A DNA stretch of 64,000 nucleotides from Paenalicyclobacillus cellulosilyticus (GCF_014647315.1 NZ_BMOY01000004.1:1-64000); one strand, 5' to 3'; positions 50,506-60,574 are shown, counted from the stretch's first letter. Numbers and translations are program-made. Notes: generated from the letters alone by a model not told the origin.

Positions 50506-52320
50506 TCAGGCCATGAACCGGTATTGGGTCAGGACGAGATGATGATAATAGCCTTTGTTCCGCATCAGGACACCGTGCGTTCCGCGCTCCACAATCCGTC
50601 CGTCCTGGAAAACGAGGATCTGGTCGGCCTCGCGGATGGTCGAAAGGCGGTGCGCGACCACGAACGACGTCCGCCCGCGGAGCAGCGCCCGCAGCCCCAG
50701 TTGAATCAGGTGCTCCGTGTGCGTGTCGATGCTCGCCGTGGCCTCGTCGAGGATGAGGATCTTCGGATTGGCGAGGATGGCCCGGGCGAAGGAAAGCAGC
50801 TGGCGCTGACCCATGGACAGGCGGCTGCCCCGCTCGCGCACCTCCGTGAAATACCCGTGTTCAAGCTGGCGGATGAACTCGTCCGCGTGCACCGCCTTCG
50901 CCGCGGCGATGACTTCTTCATCCGTCGCGTCCGGCCGGCCGTAGCGGATGTTGTCCATGATGGTCCCGGAGAAGATGAACGTGTCCTGCAGCACAATCCC
51001 AATCTGCGACCGGAGCGTGGCGAGGTCCACATCCCGGATGTCTTTGCCGTCAATCAGAATGCGGCCGCTGGTGACATCGTAAAACCGCGCCAACAGGTTG
51101 ATGACAGTGCTCTTGCCCGCCCCGGTGTGGCCGACGAGTGCCACCGTCTCGCCGGGTTGCACCCGGAACGACACACCGTGCAACGCCCGCTTGCCCGGCG
51201 CGTAGTCGAACACCACCTGGTCGAACACCACCTCGCCCCGGATGGGCGGCAACGCCGGAGCTTGCGGGCGGCTGGTGATGGTCGGACGCGTGTCGAGGTA
51301 TTCAAAGATCCGCTCGGACGACGCCATCGCCACCAGCAGTTGGTTGTACAACTGCCCCAGCTGCGAGATGGGCGTCCAAAAATTGCCCAGGTAATTCGCA
51401 AACGCGACCAAAAGCCCGACCGTGACCTCACCGGCGGTCAACAGGTGCACCCCGTACCAGAACAACAAGACCGTACCTACCGATCCAGTGATGTCCACGA
51501 TGGGCCAGAACACCGCGCTCAGCCCTGTGGCACGGCGGAACTTCTCCACATACTCTGCGTTCATGCGCTCGAAGAAGCGCTGGTTCTCCTCCTGGCGCAC
51601 GTACGCTTCCGTCACGCGCATGCCTTGGATGGCCTCGTTCAGGTGGGCGTTGATGCGCGACATACGCACCCGGACCACCTGCCACGAACGCCGAATCAAC
51701 ACCCGAAGCCGCGTCGAGAGCAAAAACATGAACGGCACGACCACCATCGTCACGAGCGCCAACCGCACGTTCAGCGAGAGCATGATGACGACGATGCCAA
51801 AGAGCGTGATCAAATTCGTCAAACTGTTGATGATGCCGTTGGTGAACAAATCCTGCAGTGCGTTCACGTCGTTCATGATCCGCACCAGGACCGACCCAGC
51901 CGGCCGCTTGTCGAAAAAGTCGAAGGACAGTGACTGCACGTGGGAGAACAGGTCTTGCCGCAAACGCAGGATCACGTTTTGCCCCAGCTTGTTCGTCAGG
52001 TAGATGCGCACGCGTGCGGCGGCGAAGTTGCAGACGTACAGCGCCAACAGCGCCAGGGTGAGCGCCGCGAGCAACCCGGTCCGCTTGCCCGCGATGGCCA
52101 CGTCGATGGTTCGCCCGATGAGGTACGGGGTGACGAGCGCCACTGCGATGCCGCCCGCCGTCGCGGCGAACGCCCCCCAAATCAACTTTGGGAACGGGGC
52201 CATGTACCTGAGCAACCGCTTGAACTGGGCGTACTGAAACGGCTTATCCAGCGTGTCGTCGTCCCGGTAGATGAACGGCGCACGCAGTTCGTCGTCCAAA
52301 CGCCGGTCTTCCGCCATCAC
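50506..52320 (-). CDS. ABC exporter half-transporter with canonical Walker B (YfiC/LmrD-like)
   Basis: A protein of about 604 residues: six membrane spans (about residues 40-330) then an ATPase domain. Walker A is GHTGAGKSTVIN, Walker B ILILDEATASID with the catalytic glutamate. The signature reads LSMGQRQ instead of LSGGQ, a degenerate form. A GTG at 52320 follows AGAGGGG, overlapping the upstream half-transporter's stop. With that gene it should form an asymmetric heterodimer of the TM287/288 or LmrCD class, exporting lipids, peptides or drugs. The substrate is unknown. Confidence 0.9.
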   Translation of the reverse strand: MMAEDRRLDDELRAPFIYRDDDTLDKPFQYAQFKRLLRYMAPFPKLIWGAFAATAGGIAVALVTPYLIGRTIDVAIAGKRTGLLAALTLALLALYVCNFAAARVRIYLTNKLGQNVILRLRQDLFSHVQSLSFDFFDKRPAGSVLVRIMNDVNALQDLFTNGIINSLTNLITLFGIVVIMLSLNVRLALVTMVVVPFMFLLSTRLRVLIRRSWQVVRVRMSRINAHLNEAIQGMRVTEAYVRQEENQRFFERMNAEYVEKFRRATGLSAVFWPIVDITGSVGTVLLFWYGVHLLTAGEVTVGLLVAFANYLGNFWTPISQLGQLYNQLLVAMASSERIFEYLDTRPTITSRPQAPALPPIRGEVVFDQVVFDYAPGKRALHGVSFRVQPGETVALVGHTGAGKSTVINLLARFYDVTSGRILIDGKDIRDVDLATLRSQIGIVLQDTFIFSGTIMDNIRYGRPDATDEEVIAAAKAVHADEFIRQLEHGYFTEVRERGSRLSMGQRQLLSFARAILANPKILILDEATASIDTHTEHLIQLGLRALLRGRTSFVVAHRLSTIREADQILVFQDGRIVERGTHGVLMRNKGYYHHLVLTQYRFMA

Positions 52321-54095
52321 CACTGCACCCCTCTTTGCTCGTTGACGGCAGCCCGCAGCCAGTCATCCGAAAATTCGTCGCGATCGCGGAATTGCATCTC
52401 GAAGATCTCCCGGTACAAGCCGTCCTGCCGCACCAATTCGTCGTGCGTGCCCCGCTCGACAATCCGCCCGCCGTCGATGACCAGGATCTGGTCTGCCCGT
52501 TTCAGCGTCGAGATGCGGTGGGCAATCACAAACGTGGTCCGCCCGCGCATCACTTCCTGGAGGGCCTGTTGGATGGTGTACTCGGTTTCCATGTCGACGG
52601 CGCTGGTTGCATCGTCAAGGATGAGGATGGCCGGGTCTGCCAGGATGGCCCGCGCGAGCGCAATCCGCTGCTTCTGCCCGCCCGAGAGCCCCAGCCCGCG
52701 CTCGCCGACGATGGTCCGGTACCCATCCGGCAGCTGTTCGATGAACTCGGCCGCGTCGGCGATGCGGGCGGCCCGCGCCACCTCTTCCATGGTCGCGTCC
52801 GGCTTCCCGTAGGCGATGTTGGCGAAGATGGTGGTGGAAAACAAAAACGATTCCTGAAACACCACCGCCACCTGACGGCGCAACGCATCCAGGTCCCAGT
52901 CGCGCACGTCAATCCCGTCGACGAGGACACTGCCTTCCGTCACGTCGTAAAACCGCGGGATGAGGTTCACGATGCTCGACTTGCCCGCGCCGGTCTTCCC
53001 CAACAGCGCGATGGTCTGGCCAGGCTCCACCGTGAAGTCGATGTCGCGCAACACCTCCTGGCCGTCCTGCACGAGCCGGACGCCGCGGAATTCGACGCGC
53101 CCGCGCATCTTGCCACGGTAACTTGCGACGGGAGAGGTGATGGGATTCTCCGCCTCGAGGATCTCCAGCAGGCGCTCGCCCGCCGCGACCGACTGCGTCC
53201 AGTTGTTCAACAGATACCCCAATTGGGACATCGGGAAGGTGATGTACCACAGGATGCTGAAAAAGGCCACGAGATCCCCGAGGTCCATGTCACCCCGGAT
53301 CACCAGCCAACCGCCCACAAAGAGGACGATGCAGACCTCCAGGTTCCCGATGAGTTCCATGTACGGAAAAAAGCGCTTCCACAAATCGGCCGCCGCAAGG
53401 TTGGATGCGTAGTACGCTTCGTTGCGCCCGTCGAACTTGCCAAGTTCATACCCTTCGCGCGCAAACGACTTGACGGTGCGCATCCCCATGATGTTCTCTT
53501 GCACCGCGGTGTTGAGCGCGCCGAGGGTCTTCCGCACCCGCTTGTACGCCGGCCACAGCAGGCTGTCGAAACGCACCGCAATCCAACCCAACACCGGCAA
53601 CAGGACCAGGATGGCCGCCGTGAGCCATGCGTTGAGCGAGCACATCAGCGCCAGCCCGAACGACGTCAGGAGCACGAAATTCACCAAGTTGTTGAACCCA
53701 AACGCCAAAAACTGCCGGAAGGCGTCGAGGTCCGCGGTCATCCGGGACATCAGGTCGCCTGTGTGCACGCGGTCGTAATATGAAAACGGTTGCCGGTTGA
53801 GCTTCTTGTACAGCGCATTGCGCAGGTCATACGCCGCATGCATGCCAAAGACCTGGCCCAAGTACTGCTGGCCGAAGTTGAACGCGCCTTTGACCACGGC
53901 CGCCGCGAGGATGAGCCCGAGATACGGGAGCAAAAGGCGGTATTCCCTGCCGATGATGACGCGGTCGACAATCTGTTTCAATAAATAGGGATAGACCAGG
54001 CCGAGTGCGGTGGTCAGGACCAGCATGACGATGCTCAACACCAAGTACCGCATGTACGGCAGATAAAACCCGCGCAGCCGCCTGAAGACGTCCAT
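52317..54095 (-). CDS. ABC exporter half-transporter with non-canonical Walker B (YfiB/LmrC-like)
   Basis: A 592-residue half-transporter with six N-terminal spans. Walker A is GKTGAGKSSIVN, the signature LSGGQKQR is canonical, but Walker B reads ILILDDATSAVD, with Asp in place of the catalytic Glu. Its partner has the reverse pattern, so the dimer has one active and one degenerate ATP site, the mark of heterodimeric exporters. The intracellular loop region VQENIMGMRTVKSFAREG is typical. It is the first gene of the pair. Confidence 0.92.
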   Translation of the reverse strand: MDVFRRLRGFYLPYMRYLVLSIVMLVLTTALGLVYPYLLKQIVDRVIIGREYRLLLPYLGLILAAAVVKGAFNFGQQYLGQVFGMHAAYDLRNALYKKLNRQPFSYYDRVHTGDLMSRMTADLDAFRQFLAFGFNNLVNFVLLTSFGLALMCSLNAWLTAAILVLLPVLGWIAVRFDSLLWPAYKRVRKTLGALNTAVQENIMGMRTVKSFAREGYELGKFDGRNEAYYASNLAAADLWKRFFPYMELIGNLEVCIVLFVGGWLVIRGDMDLGDLVAFFSILWYITFPMSQLGYLLNNWTQSVAAGERLLEILEAENPITSPVASYRGKMRGRVEFRGVRLVQDGQEVLRDIDFTVEPGQTIALLGKTGAGKSSIVNLIPRFYDVTEGSVLVDGIDVRDWDLDALRRQVAVVFQESFLFSTTIFANIAYGKPDATMEEVARAARIADAAEFIEQLPDGYRTIVGERGLGLSGGQKQRIALARAILADPAILILDDATSAVDMETEYTIQQALQEVMRGRTTFVIAHRISTLKRADQILVIDGGRIVERGTHDELVRQDGLYREIFEMQFRDRDEFSDDWLRAAVNEQRGVQW

Positions 54096-54299
54096 CTTCG
54101 TCTTGCACCCCGCATTCCCCAGGGGCGAACCCTGTGTTCATGCTTGTTTCGCCGCGGTACACCCGCCGTGCCATCGCGTTATAATGATGGCAACCCGCCA
54201 AACCTTCCGGCGGCGACCGCGTCACGCTGAACATGTTAGCGTGGCAGCGGCGAGTTCTCACCCCATAAACTTGCTCTTTCTTGGGAAGATCTTGCGAGG

Positions 54300-55193
54300 A
54301 TGTGCCTGTCCATGGCCGATGCCTGCCGATGTTATTACCGGACATATCACCATACACCGAGCGATCTCGCGCGGCGCATGTGGTTTTACGTGCACGCCGT
54401 GGGATGGTTTCGCTGCAGTCCGGCGTACGATGTCTACCGGAAATCGTTTTTCGGCTACCTCCTGATGTACGTCCGCAGCGGCCGGGGTGTTGTGGTCCAG
54501 GACAGCAAATCGTTCCCTGTCGATCCAGGCTGCATCGTGTTTTTGGACCTCACGCGGGAACACCGCTACTACGCCGCGGCCAATGACCCCTGGGAAATCC
54601 TGTGGGTGCATTTCGGAGGACAGCAGTGCGGAGAATACCTGCGGTTGTTGGAAGCCGACCTGTGCCCGGTCTTACCCGGCACGCCGCACAGCGAAGTTTT
54701 GTTCATGCGCCTGTTCGATTTGTTCCGATGCCGGCCGGCAGGCGCCGAGGCGCGGGCGGGATCGCTCATCACCCGCATCCTCACCGATTTGGTCGGACAG
54801 CGCCTGGAAGCAGGGGCACTGCCGGACGTGCCGTACGAGGCAGGGTACCCGGAAAGCATCCGCGCTTCCATCGCCTACATGGAACGCAACTTCGCGCGGC
54901 CCCTGAAGCTCGAGGAATTGGCCCAACAGGCGTCGCTGAGCCCCTTTCACTTCGCGCGCCTGTTCAAGCGCGTCACCGGGATGTCGGTGATGGAGTACCT
55001 TTTGCACTACCGGATCCAGCAAGCGAAGCACCTTTTGCGCGAGACCCGTTTGTCGGTGCGGGAAATCGCGGATATGGTCGGGTTTTCCGATCAAAGCTAT
55101 TTCAGCAAGCTGTTCAAGCGCTACGAACACATGACGCCGACCGCGTACCGAATGACCGTCCACGCCCCGCATCCGTCGCCGGGACGCCGGTGA
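54300..55193 (+). CDS. AraC-family transcription regulator
   Basis: A 297-residue regulator. An N-terminal cupin-like sensor (about residues 10-100, with YVRSGRGVVVQD and CIVFLDLTREHRYYAA) is followed by two C-terminal HTH motifs: LKLEELAQQASLSPFHFARLFKRVTG and LSVREIADMVGFSDQSYFSKLFKRYEHMTPTAYR. The sugar-type AraC fold suggests control of a carbohydrate gene; the target is unknown. The ATG at 54300 or 54312 is possible. A TATAAT at 54180-54185 may be its -10. It is divergent from the ABC exporter. Confidence 0.9.
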   Translation: MCLSMADACRCYYRTYHHTPSDLARRMWFYVHAVGWFRCSPAYDVYRKSFFGYLLMYVRSGRGVVVQDSKSFPVDPGCIVFLDLTREHRYYAAANDPWEILWVHFGGQQCGEYLRLLEADLCPVLPGTPHSEVLFMRLFDLFRCRPAGAEARAGSLITRILTDLVGQRLEAGALPDVPYEAGYPESIRASIAYMERNFARPLKLEELAQQASLSPFHFARLFKRVTGMSVMEYLLHYRIQQAKHLLRETRLSVREIADMVGFSDQSYFSKLFKRYEHMTPTAYRMTVHAPHPSPGRR

Positions 55194-55209
55194 GCACGGA
55201 GGTCGCCGC

Positions 55210-56511
55210 TCAGGTGACGCCGCCGTCCGCCGCCGGCTCCACCGGCATCACACAATGGACCTCGTGCACCGCCGCCAGGCTGCGCAGCGCCGCCGCCACC
55301 CGCTCCACCTGGCCGTACGGAACCTCGTGCGTGAGGATGACAATCTCGGCGCGCCCCTCGTACGCCCGCTTCTGCAGCACGCTCTCCATGCTCACCTCGG
55401 CATCTCCGAACGCCGCCGCGATGCGCGCCAGCACCCCGGGCCGGTCGTCGACCGACAGGCGCATGTAGTAACGCACCGGGTCGAACCCGTCGGGCAACAC
55501 GCGCTTATCCGGACGGCAGAGCAGCGCCGCTTGGCCGGTGACGCCCAGCTTCAGATTGCGCAACACCTCAATCACATCGCCCACGACCGCGCTCGCCGTC
55601 GGCATCGAACCGGCGCCGCGTCCGAAGAACATCAGGTCGCCGGCGGCATCCCCGCGCATCAACAGGGCGTTGTACGAGCCGTTCACGTGCGCAAGCGGAT
55701 GGTCTTTCGGCACCAAGGCAGGTCCGACGCGCAACGACAACAGCCCGTCCCGGTCGGCGCCGACCGCCAGCAGCTTGATGACCATGCCGAGCTCATCGGC
55801 GTACGCCACGTCGGCCGCGGTGATGTGGCGGATCCCCGTGACCCGGATGTCTTCCAGCCGCACCTTCGCGTGAAACGCGATGGACGCGAGGATGGCCAGT
55901 TTGCGGGCGGCGTCAAGCCCGTCCACGTCGCTCGACGGATCCGCTTCGGCATATCCCAGCGCTTGCGCCTCCGCGAGCGCTTCGGCAAAGCCGGCGCCGG
56001 TGGCGGTCATCTTGGACAAAATGTAGTTCGTGGTGCCGTTGATGATCCCTTTGATGTCGGTGATCTCGTTGGCGGTCAGGCACTCCTTGAGCGGGCGGAT
56101 GAGCGGAATGGCACCGCCGACCGCCGCCTCGTACCACACATCGACCCCGTGGCGCTCGGCCGCCTCCAGAATTTCCGGCCCGTGCGCCGCGATGAGGTCT
56201 TTGTTCGCGGTCACCACGTGCTTGCCCGCGGCCAGAGCGCGCAAGATCAGGGTGCGCGCCGGTTCAATCCCGCCGATGGTTTCAATCACCACCCGGATGT
56301 CCGCATCGCCGAGGATGTCCTCCGGATCGGCGGTCAACCGCTCATCCGCCAGGGCAACTTGGCGCGGCTTCTGCAGATTGCGCACCAACACCTTGGTGAT
56401 CTTGGGCCGAAGCCCCGTCAGTTCAAAAATCTTCTCCCGGCGCCGCCGCGTCAGCTCGATGACGCCGGAGCCGACCGTCCCGCACCCGAGCAAGCCCAAA
56501 CACACGTCCAT
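55210..56511 (-). CDS. hom: Homoserine dehydrogenase
   Basis: A 433-residue enzyme of threonine/methionine synthesis. The NAD(P) site is GLLGCGTVGSGV; the catalytic region has VTANKDLIAAHG, GIINGTTNYILSKM and the conserved lysine in DAARKLAILASIAF. A C-terminal ACT domain (RYYMRLSVDDRPGVLARIA) allows threonine feedback. The ATG at 56511 gives MDVCLGLLGCG. It is last in the order proB-proA-hom. The coupling of proline and threonine branches, both from aspartate/glutamate semialdehydes, is uncommon but chemically sensible. Confidence 0.95.
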   Translation of the reverse strand: MDVCLGLLGCGTVGSGVIELTRRRREKIFELTGLRPKITKVLVRNLQKPRQVALADERLTADPEDILGDADIRVVIETIGGIEPARTLILRALAAGKHVVTANKDLIAAHGPEILEAAERHGVDVWYEAAVGGAIPLIRPLKECLTANEITDIKGIINGTTNYILSKMTATGAGFAEALAEAQALGYAEADPSSDVDGLDAARKLAILASIAFHAKVRLEDIRVTGIRHITAADVAYADELGMVIKLLAVGADRDGLLSLRVGPALVPKDHPLAHVNGSYNALLMRGDAAGDLMFFGRGAGSMPTASAVVGDVIEVLRNLKLGVTGQAALLCRPDKRVLPDGFDPVRYYMRLSVDDRPGVLARIAAAFGDAEVSMESVLQKRAYEGRAEIVILTHEVPYGQVERVAAALRSLAAVHEVHCVMPVEPAADGGVT

Positions 56512-56599
56512 CGCTGTCACCACTTTCTGCCATAATCCCTGTACTGCCCGACCGCCCACCGCCGTCCCGCCGGTTGTCACGTCCGGTGACACCCGCGCG

Positions 56600-57895
56600 T
56601 TAGCCGCGCACCTGGCCGGTACCGCGGACCACGTACTTGTAGGTCGTCAGCTCCGCCAGGCCCATCGGCCCGCGGGCATGGAGCTTCTGCGTCGAGATGC
56701 CGATCTCGGCGCCAAACCCGAACTCAAATCCGTCGGTGAAACGGGTCGACGCGTTGTGGTACACCGCCGCGGCGTCGATCCGCTTGAGAAACGTCTCGGC
56801 CGCCTGCGCGTTCTGCGTCACGATGGCTTCCGAGTGCCGCGTGCCGTACCGGTCGATGTGGCCGATGGCGTCCTCCAGCCCGTCGACCAGCTTGAGCGCC
56901 AGGATGGGCGCGAGAAATTCGGTGGCAAAGTCCTCTTCGGTCGCCGCCCGCAACCGCTCGTGCACGACCCCCGCTGCCCGCAGCACGGCGAGGCTTTCCG
57001 GGCATGCCCGCACCTCGGCGCCGTGATGAAGCAACGCGCCGACCAAGCGCGGCAGCCAACCCGACAGCGCCCGGTCGACCAGCACCGTCTCGATGGCATT
57101 GCACACCGAAGGGCGCTGCAGTTTGGCGTTGAGCACAATCCGCTCCGCCATCGCCAAATCCGCGTCCGCGTGGACGTAGACGTGGCAGTTGCCGACCCCC
57201 GTCTCGATGACCGGGACGCGGGCGTTCTCCACCACCCGCTGGATGAGGCCCGCACCACCGCGCGGGATGGCGAGATCGACCAGGCCGCGGGCCTGAATCA
57301 GGATATCCACCGACCCCCGATCCACGTGCTCGATGAGTTGAACCGCATCCGCCGGCAGACCGGTGCGTTGCAGGCCATCCCGCATCGCCGCGGCCAGCGC
57401 GCGGTTGGTGCAAAGGGCCTCACGACCGCCCCGCAGCACCGCCGCATTGCCCGTCTTCACCGCCAGCACCGCCGCGTCCACCGTCACGTTGGGCCGCGCC
57501 TCGTACACCATGGCGATGACGCCGAACGGCACCCGCACCTTCTCAATCCGCAACCCGTTGGGCCGCGTGTACGCCGCTTCGACCGTCCCGACCGGATCCG
57601 GCAGGGACGCCACCTGGTTCACGCCGGCGAGCGTGTCCTCGAGGCGCCGCTCGGTCAGGCGCAAACGGTCGATTCTCGCCGGTGTGTCCCCGGCCGCTTC
57701 CGCCGCCGCCACGTCCTGCGCGTTGGCCGCCAACACCTCGTCCCGCCGCGCCCAGATGGCGTCCGCCATCGCAACGAGCGCCCGGTTTTTCTCTTCCGTC
57801 CCGGCGGCCGCCAACGCCCGCGCCGCCCGCTGCGCAACCCGCAACTGGGCATAGATCGCTTCTTTCAGGCCTGCCTCTGCTCCTGCCACCCGCAT
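56600..57895 (-). CDS. proA: Gamma-glutamyl phosphate reductase
   Basis: A 431-residue aldehyde-dehydrogenase-fold enzyme for proline synthesis. PFGVIAMVYEARPNVTVDAAVLAVKTGNAAVLRGG is the characteristic block; the catalytic cysteine lies in LQRPSVCNAIETVLVD. It reduces glutamyl-5-phosphate to the semialdehyde with NADPH. The ATG at 57895 follows GGGAGCG. ProB is upstream with a 66-bp gap. Confidence 0.96.
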   Translation of the reverse strand: MRVAGAEAGLKEAIYAQLRVAQRAARALAAAGTEEKNRALVAMADAIWARRDEVLAANAQDVAAAEAAGDTPARIDRLRLTERRLEDTLAGVNQVASLPDPVGTVEAAYTRPNGLRIEKVRVPFGVIAMVYEARPNVTVDAAVLAVKTGNAAVLRGGREALCTNRALAAAMRDGLQRTGLPADAVQLIEHVDRGSVDILIQARGLVDLAIPRGGAGLIQRVVENARVPVIETGVGNCHVYVHADADLAMAERIVLNAKLQRPSVCNAIETVLVDRALSGWLPRLVGALLHHGAEVRACPESLAVLRAAGVVHERLRAATEEDFATEFLAPILALKLVDGLEDAIGHIDRYGTRHSEAIVTQNAQAAETFLKRIDAAAVYHNASTRFTDGFEFGFGAEIGISTQKLHARGPMGLAELTTYKYVVRGTGQVRG

Positions 57896-57961
57896 CGCTC
57901 CCTTGCCAGATTGTCATGCTGCCATCCGCCCGCCGCCGGCCCGCCGAACGGGTCCTTCCCA

Positions 57962-59080
57962 TCAGGAGGGTTCCGCCGACCGCGACACGAGGATGACCAG
58001 GTCATTCCGGTGGACGACCTCCTGGAGGTGGGTCAGCACCTCGCCCCGGGCGCGCCGCTCCAGCAGCATGCGCAGGTCGCGATCGGAAAAATTGACGACG
58101 CCTTTGCCGAACACGCGGCCGTCCGGACCGGCGATTTCGACCACTGCCCCCTCCTGAAACGTGCCGATGACGCCGGTGACCCCCGGCAAGAGCAGACTGA
58201 CCGACCGGTTGCACAACGCCTCCACCGCGCCGGCGTCCACCAGGATCCGCCCGCTCGCGCGCGACCCGTACGCCACCCACGACTTCTTGCCGCGCACCGG
58301 GTGCGGCCGGGCGTGAAACCAGGTGCCGACCGGCTCCCCGGCGGCGATCCGCAACAGCACATCCTCCGCCTCGCTCGAGGCGACGACGGTGTCGATGCCG
58401 GATTCCATCGCGATGCGCGCCGCCGCCAGCTTGGTGCGCATGCCGCCCGTCCCGACCTTGCTGCCGCGGCCGCCCGCCGCCCGCTCCATCTCCGGTGTCA
58501 GCTCCCACACGTCGGTGATGCGCCGGGCGGATGGGTCCCGGCGCGGATCGGCCGTGTACAGCCCGTCGATGTCGGTCAAGAGCACCAAGAGCTGCGCCTC
58601 GGCCACCAACGCGACCAGGCTCGCCAGCGTGTCGTTGTCGCCGAAGCGAATCTCTTCCACGGCGACGGTGTCGTTCTCGTTGACCACCGGGATGACCCCG
58701 TGCTGCAGCAGTGTCTCCATCGTATTGCGGATGTGGAGGAACCGCTTGCGGTCCGCGATGTCCGCGCGCGTTAAGAGGAGCTGGGCGATGAGGAGGCCGT
58801 GCTCCGCGAACCGGCGCTCGTACTCTGCCATCAGCAGCCCTTGCCCCACGGCGGCGGCCGCTTGCTTCTCCGGCAGGGTGATGGACGCCCGCTGCCATCC
58901 CAGACGCTCCGTCCCCGCCGCGACAGCGCCGGAGGAAACCAGGACCACTTGCCACCCGTGCTCAAAGCGCAAGCGGACCATCTGCTCAGTCAGGCGCGAC
59001 ACCTTCCGGGCGCACAAGCCGCCATCCGGGCTGGTCAGACTGCTCGAACCCACCTTGATGACCGCGCGCCGAACCTTCAC
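57962..59080 (-). CDS. proB: Glutamate 5-kinase
   Basis: A 372-residue enzyme starting proline synthesis. The GTG at 59080 follows GGAGGGG. The amino-acid-kinase domain has IKVGSSSLTSPDGGLC, VLVSSGAVAAG, VNENDTVAVEEIRFGDNDTLASLVA and TDIDGLYTADPR; a C-terminal PUA domain begins near residue 275 (ASGRILVDAGAVEAL). It makes glutamyl-5-phosphate and is normally inhibited by proline. No T-box or other leader element was recognised in the 180 bp upstream. Confidence 0.96.
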   Translation of the reverse strand: MKVRRAVIKVGSSSLTSPDGGLCARKVSRLTEQMVRLRFEHGWQVVLVSSGAVAAGTERLGWQRASITLPEKQAAAAVGQGLLMAEYERRFAEHGLLIAQLLLTRADIADRKRFLHIRNTMETLLQHGVIPVVNENDTVAVEEIRFGDNDTLASLVALVAEAQLLVLLTDIDGLYTADPRRDPSARRITDVWELTPEMERAAGGRGSKVGTGGMRTKLAAARIAMESGIDTVVASSEAEDVLLRIAAGEPVGTWFHARPHPVRGKKSWVAYGSRASGRILVDAGAVEALCNRSVSLLLPGVTGVIGTFQEGAVVEIAGPDGRVFGKGVVNFSDRDLRMLLERRARGEVLTHLQEVVHRNDLVILVSRSAEPS

Positions 59081-59260
59081 GGTGTCACCCCTCCCCTCCG
59101 CGCAGGCGGGCGGATTGCCCCCTTTTTGCCTCGCTGTACCTCGAACCGGACTTGGCAGCTCCTGTGCGACACATACCAAGATGATACTGCAAAACGAGGC
59201 TTGGCGGAATGTGCCGCCGTCCCTGCCTTGGCCGCGGCGAACACGGCCGCGTGCGCCTCC

Positions 59261-60457
59261 TCACTTCAACCGCAACAGGCGCCACGGATACGGTGGACTG
59301 GCGATGGGCGCGGTGGTCACGAGCGGTACGGAGATGGTCTGCCGGCCCGCGGTCACCCGCAGCACGCCGAGGCTGGCGCCGCCTGGCACGGGCGCGTGGA
59401 CCTCGCCCGGCACGACGCGCGCTTCCATCCACATGCCGGGCCAAGCGATGACGGTTGCACCCGACCGAGCCACCACCTGCGTTTCGTCTCCCCACGGTGC
59501 CCGGATGGTGCCGACGACCTGGCCAGGCTGGGCCACGTGCATCAACCTCAGCTGCCGCCGTGCGTCGTTCGCCAGCGTGCGGGCCTCCGTGAGCGCCGCG
59601 TCCAACATGTGCATACCGCCCTGACCGAGCACCACGCCCATCACCGTCACCGGCTGGTTCTCAATCATGCCTTCCGCCGCGAAGGCAAAGCACCCGCCCG
59701 CCTCCAGCGAGCTGCCGGTCTTGATGCCGATGATCCCGTCACGCCCGAGCGCAGCGTCCACGTTGTAGACCGTTCCAGCCACCGGGAGGGTGGCCTGCGG
59801 CATCCGCACAATCTCCCGCAACACCGGATTCTGCATCACCAACTCGGCGACGCGGTACTGGTCCAGCGCCGTGCTCACCGTCTGCGGATTGGCGCCGCTG
59901 GCGTCCGCGTACGTCGTATGCACCATGCCGAGTGCCCGCGCTTTCTGGTTCATCATGCGCACGAACGACGCTTCATCCCCCGCCACCCAGTTGGCGAGCA
60001 TGGTCGCGATGTTGTTCGCGGAAGGGAGCAGCAGGCCCTCCAACAACTGGCGCTCCGTCAGGCGCTCGCCTGCCACCACCTTCATCACCGATTCGCCGGC
60101 CTTCTTATCCCGCTCGTACACCGCCACGTCGGCCGGCGTCACGGTCAGGACGGGCCCTTCCTCACCCGGTTGCAGCGGATGCTTCTCCAAAACCAACAGG
60201 GCGGTCATCATCTTGGTGAGGCTGGCGATGGGCACCGGCGTCTCCGGGCCGTACTGGCCCATGAGGCCGACCCCTTCGATGCCGACCACCGCTTGTCCGG
60301 TCGTCGGCCAGTGGAACGACACCGTCCCTGGCACCGCCTGGACCGCCGCGACCGCCGGCTGAATCTTGAGCATCGGCAGCGGGCGAAACACCTGGACCAC
60401 CGCCAGGATGAGGATCAGCAACAACACGCCGAGGATGGTCAGACCAGTCTTGCGCAC
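59261..60457 (-). CDS. D-alanyl-D-alanine carboxypeptidase (DacA/DacF type)
   Basis: A 398-residue penicillin-binding protein of class C. N-terminal span LTILGVLLLILILAVVQVF, then the active-site triads SLTK (S-x-x-K), SAN (S-x-N, in LLLPSANNIA) and KTG (GIKTGSS). The C-terminal PBP5-C-like beta domain follows residue 285. It removes the last D-Ala of peptidoglycan stems. The GTG start follows GAGGAGG. Its operon position after a small membrane protein and a YiiX-like gene suggests envelope work. Confidence 0.92.
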   Translation of the reverse strand: MRKTGLTILGVLLLILILAVVQVFRPLPMLKIQPAVAAVQAVPGTVSFHWPTTGQAVVGIEGVGLMGQYGPETPVPIASLTKMMTALLVLEKHPLQPGEEGPVLTVTPADVAVYERDKKAGESVMKVVAGERLTERQLLEGLLLPSANNIATMLANWVAGDEASFVRMMNQKARALGMVHTTYADASGANPQTVSTALDQYRVAELVMQNPVLREIVRMPQATLPVAGTVYNVDAALGRDGIIGIKTGSSLEAGGCFAFAAEGMIENQPVTVMGVVLGQGGMHMLDAALTEARTLANDARRQLRLMHVAQPGQVVGTIRAPWGDETQVVARSGATVIAWPGMWMEARVVPGEVHAPVPGGASLGVLRVTAGRQTISVPLVTTAPIASPPYPWRLLRLK

Positions 60458-60574
60458 GTTCGTCCTCCTCGTCTATCGCACCGGCTTCGGTACGGAGATA
60501 GCGTCAAAAGGTTTTCGGCGGTTGAAACAGCGCCAGCCGTTCGTCCGGCCCGGAGAAGACAGCACGATTGTACA

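Noticed and set aside
56030-58774. A 914-codon plus-strand frame across hom-proA-proB
   Set aside because: It is antisense to three well-supported genes and shows no family motif; high GC alone gives long empty frames.
59081-59260. T-box or other leader upstream of proB
   Set aside because: I looked for the conserved T-box GGTGGNACCGCG-type sequence and a specifier hairpin and saw neither.
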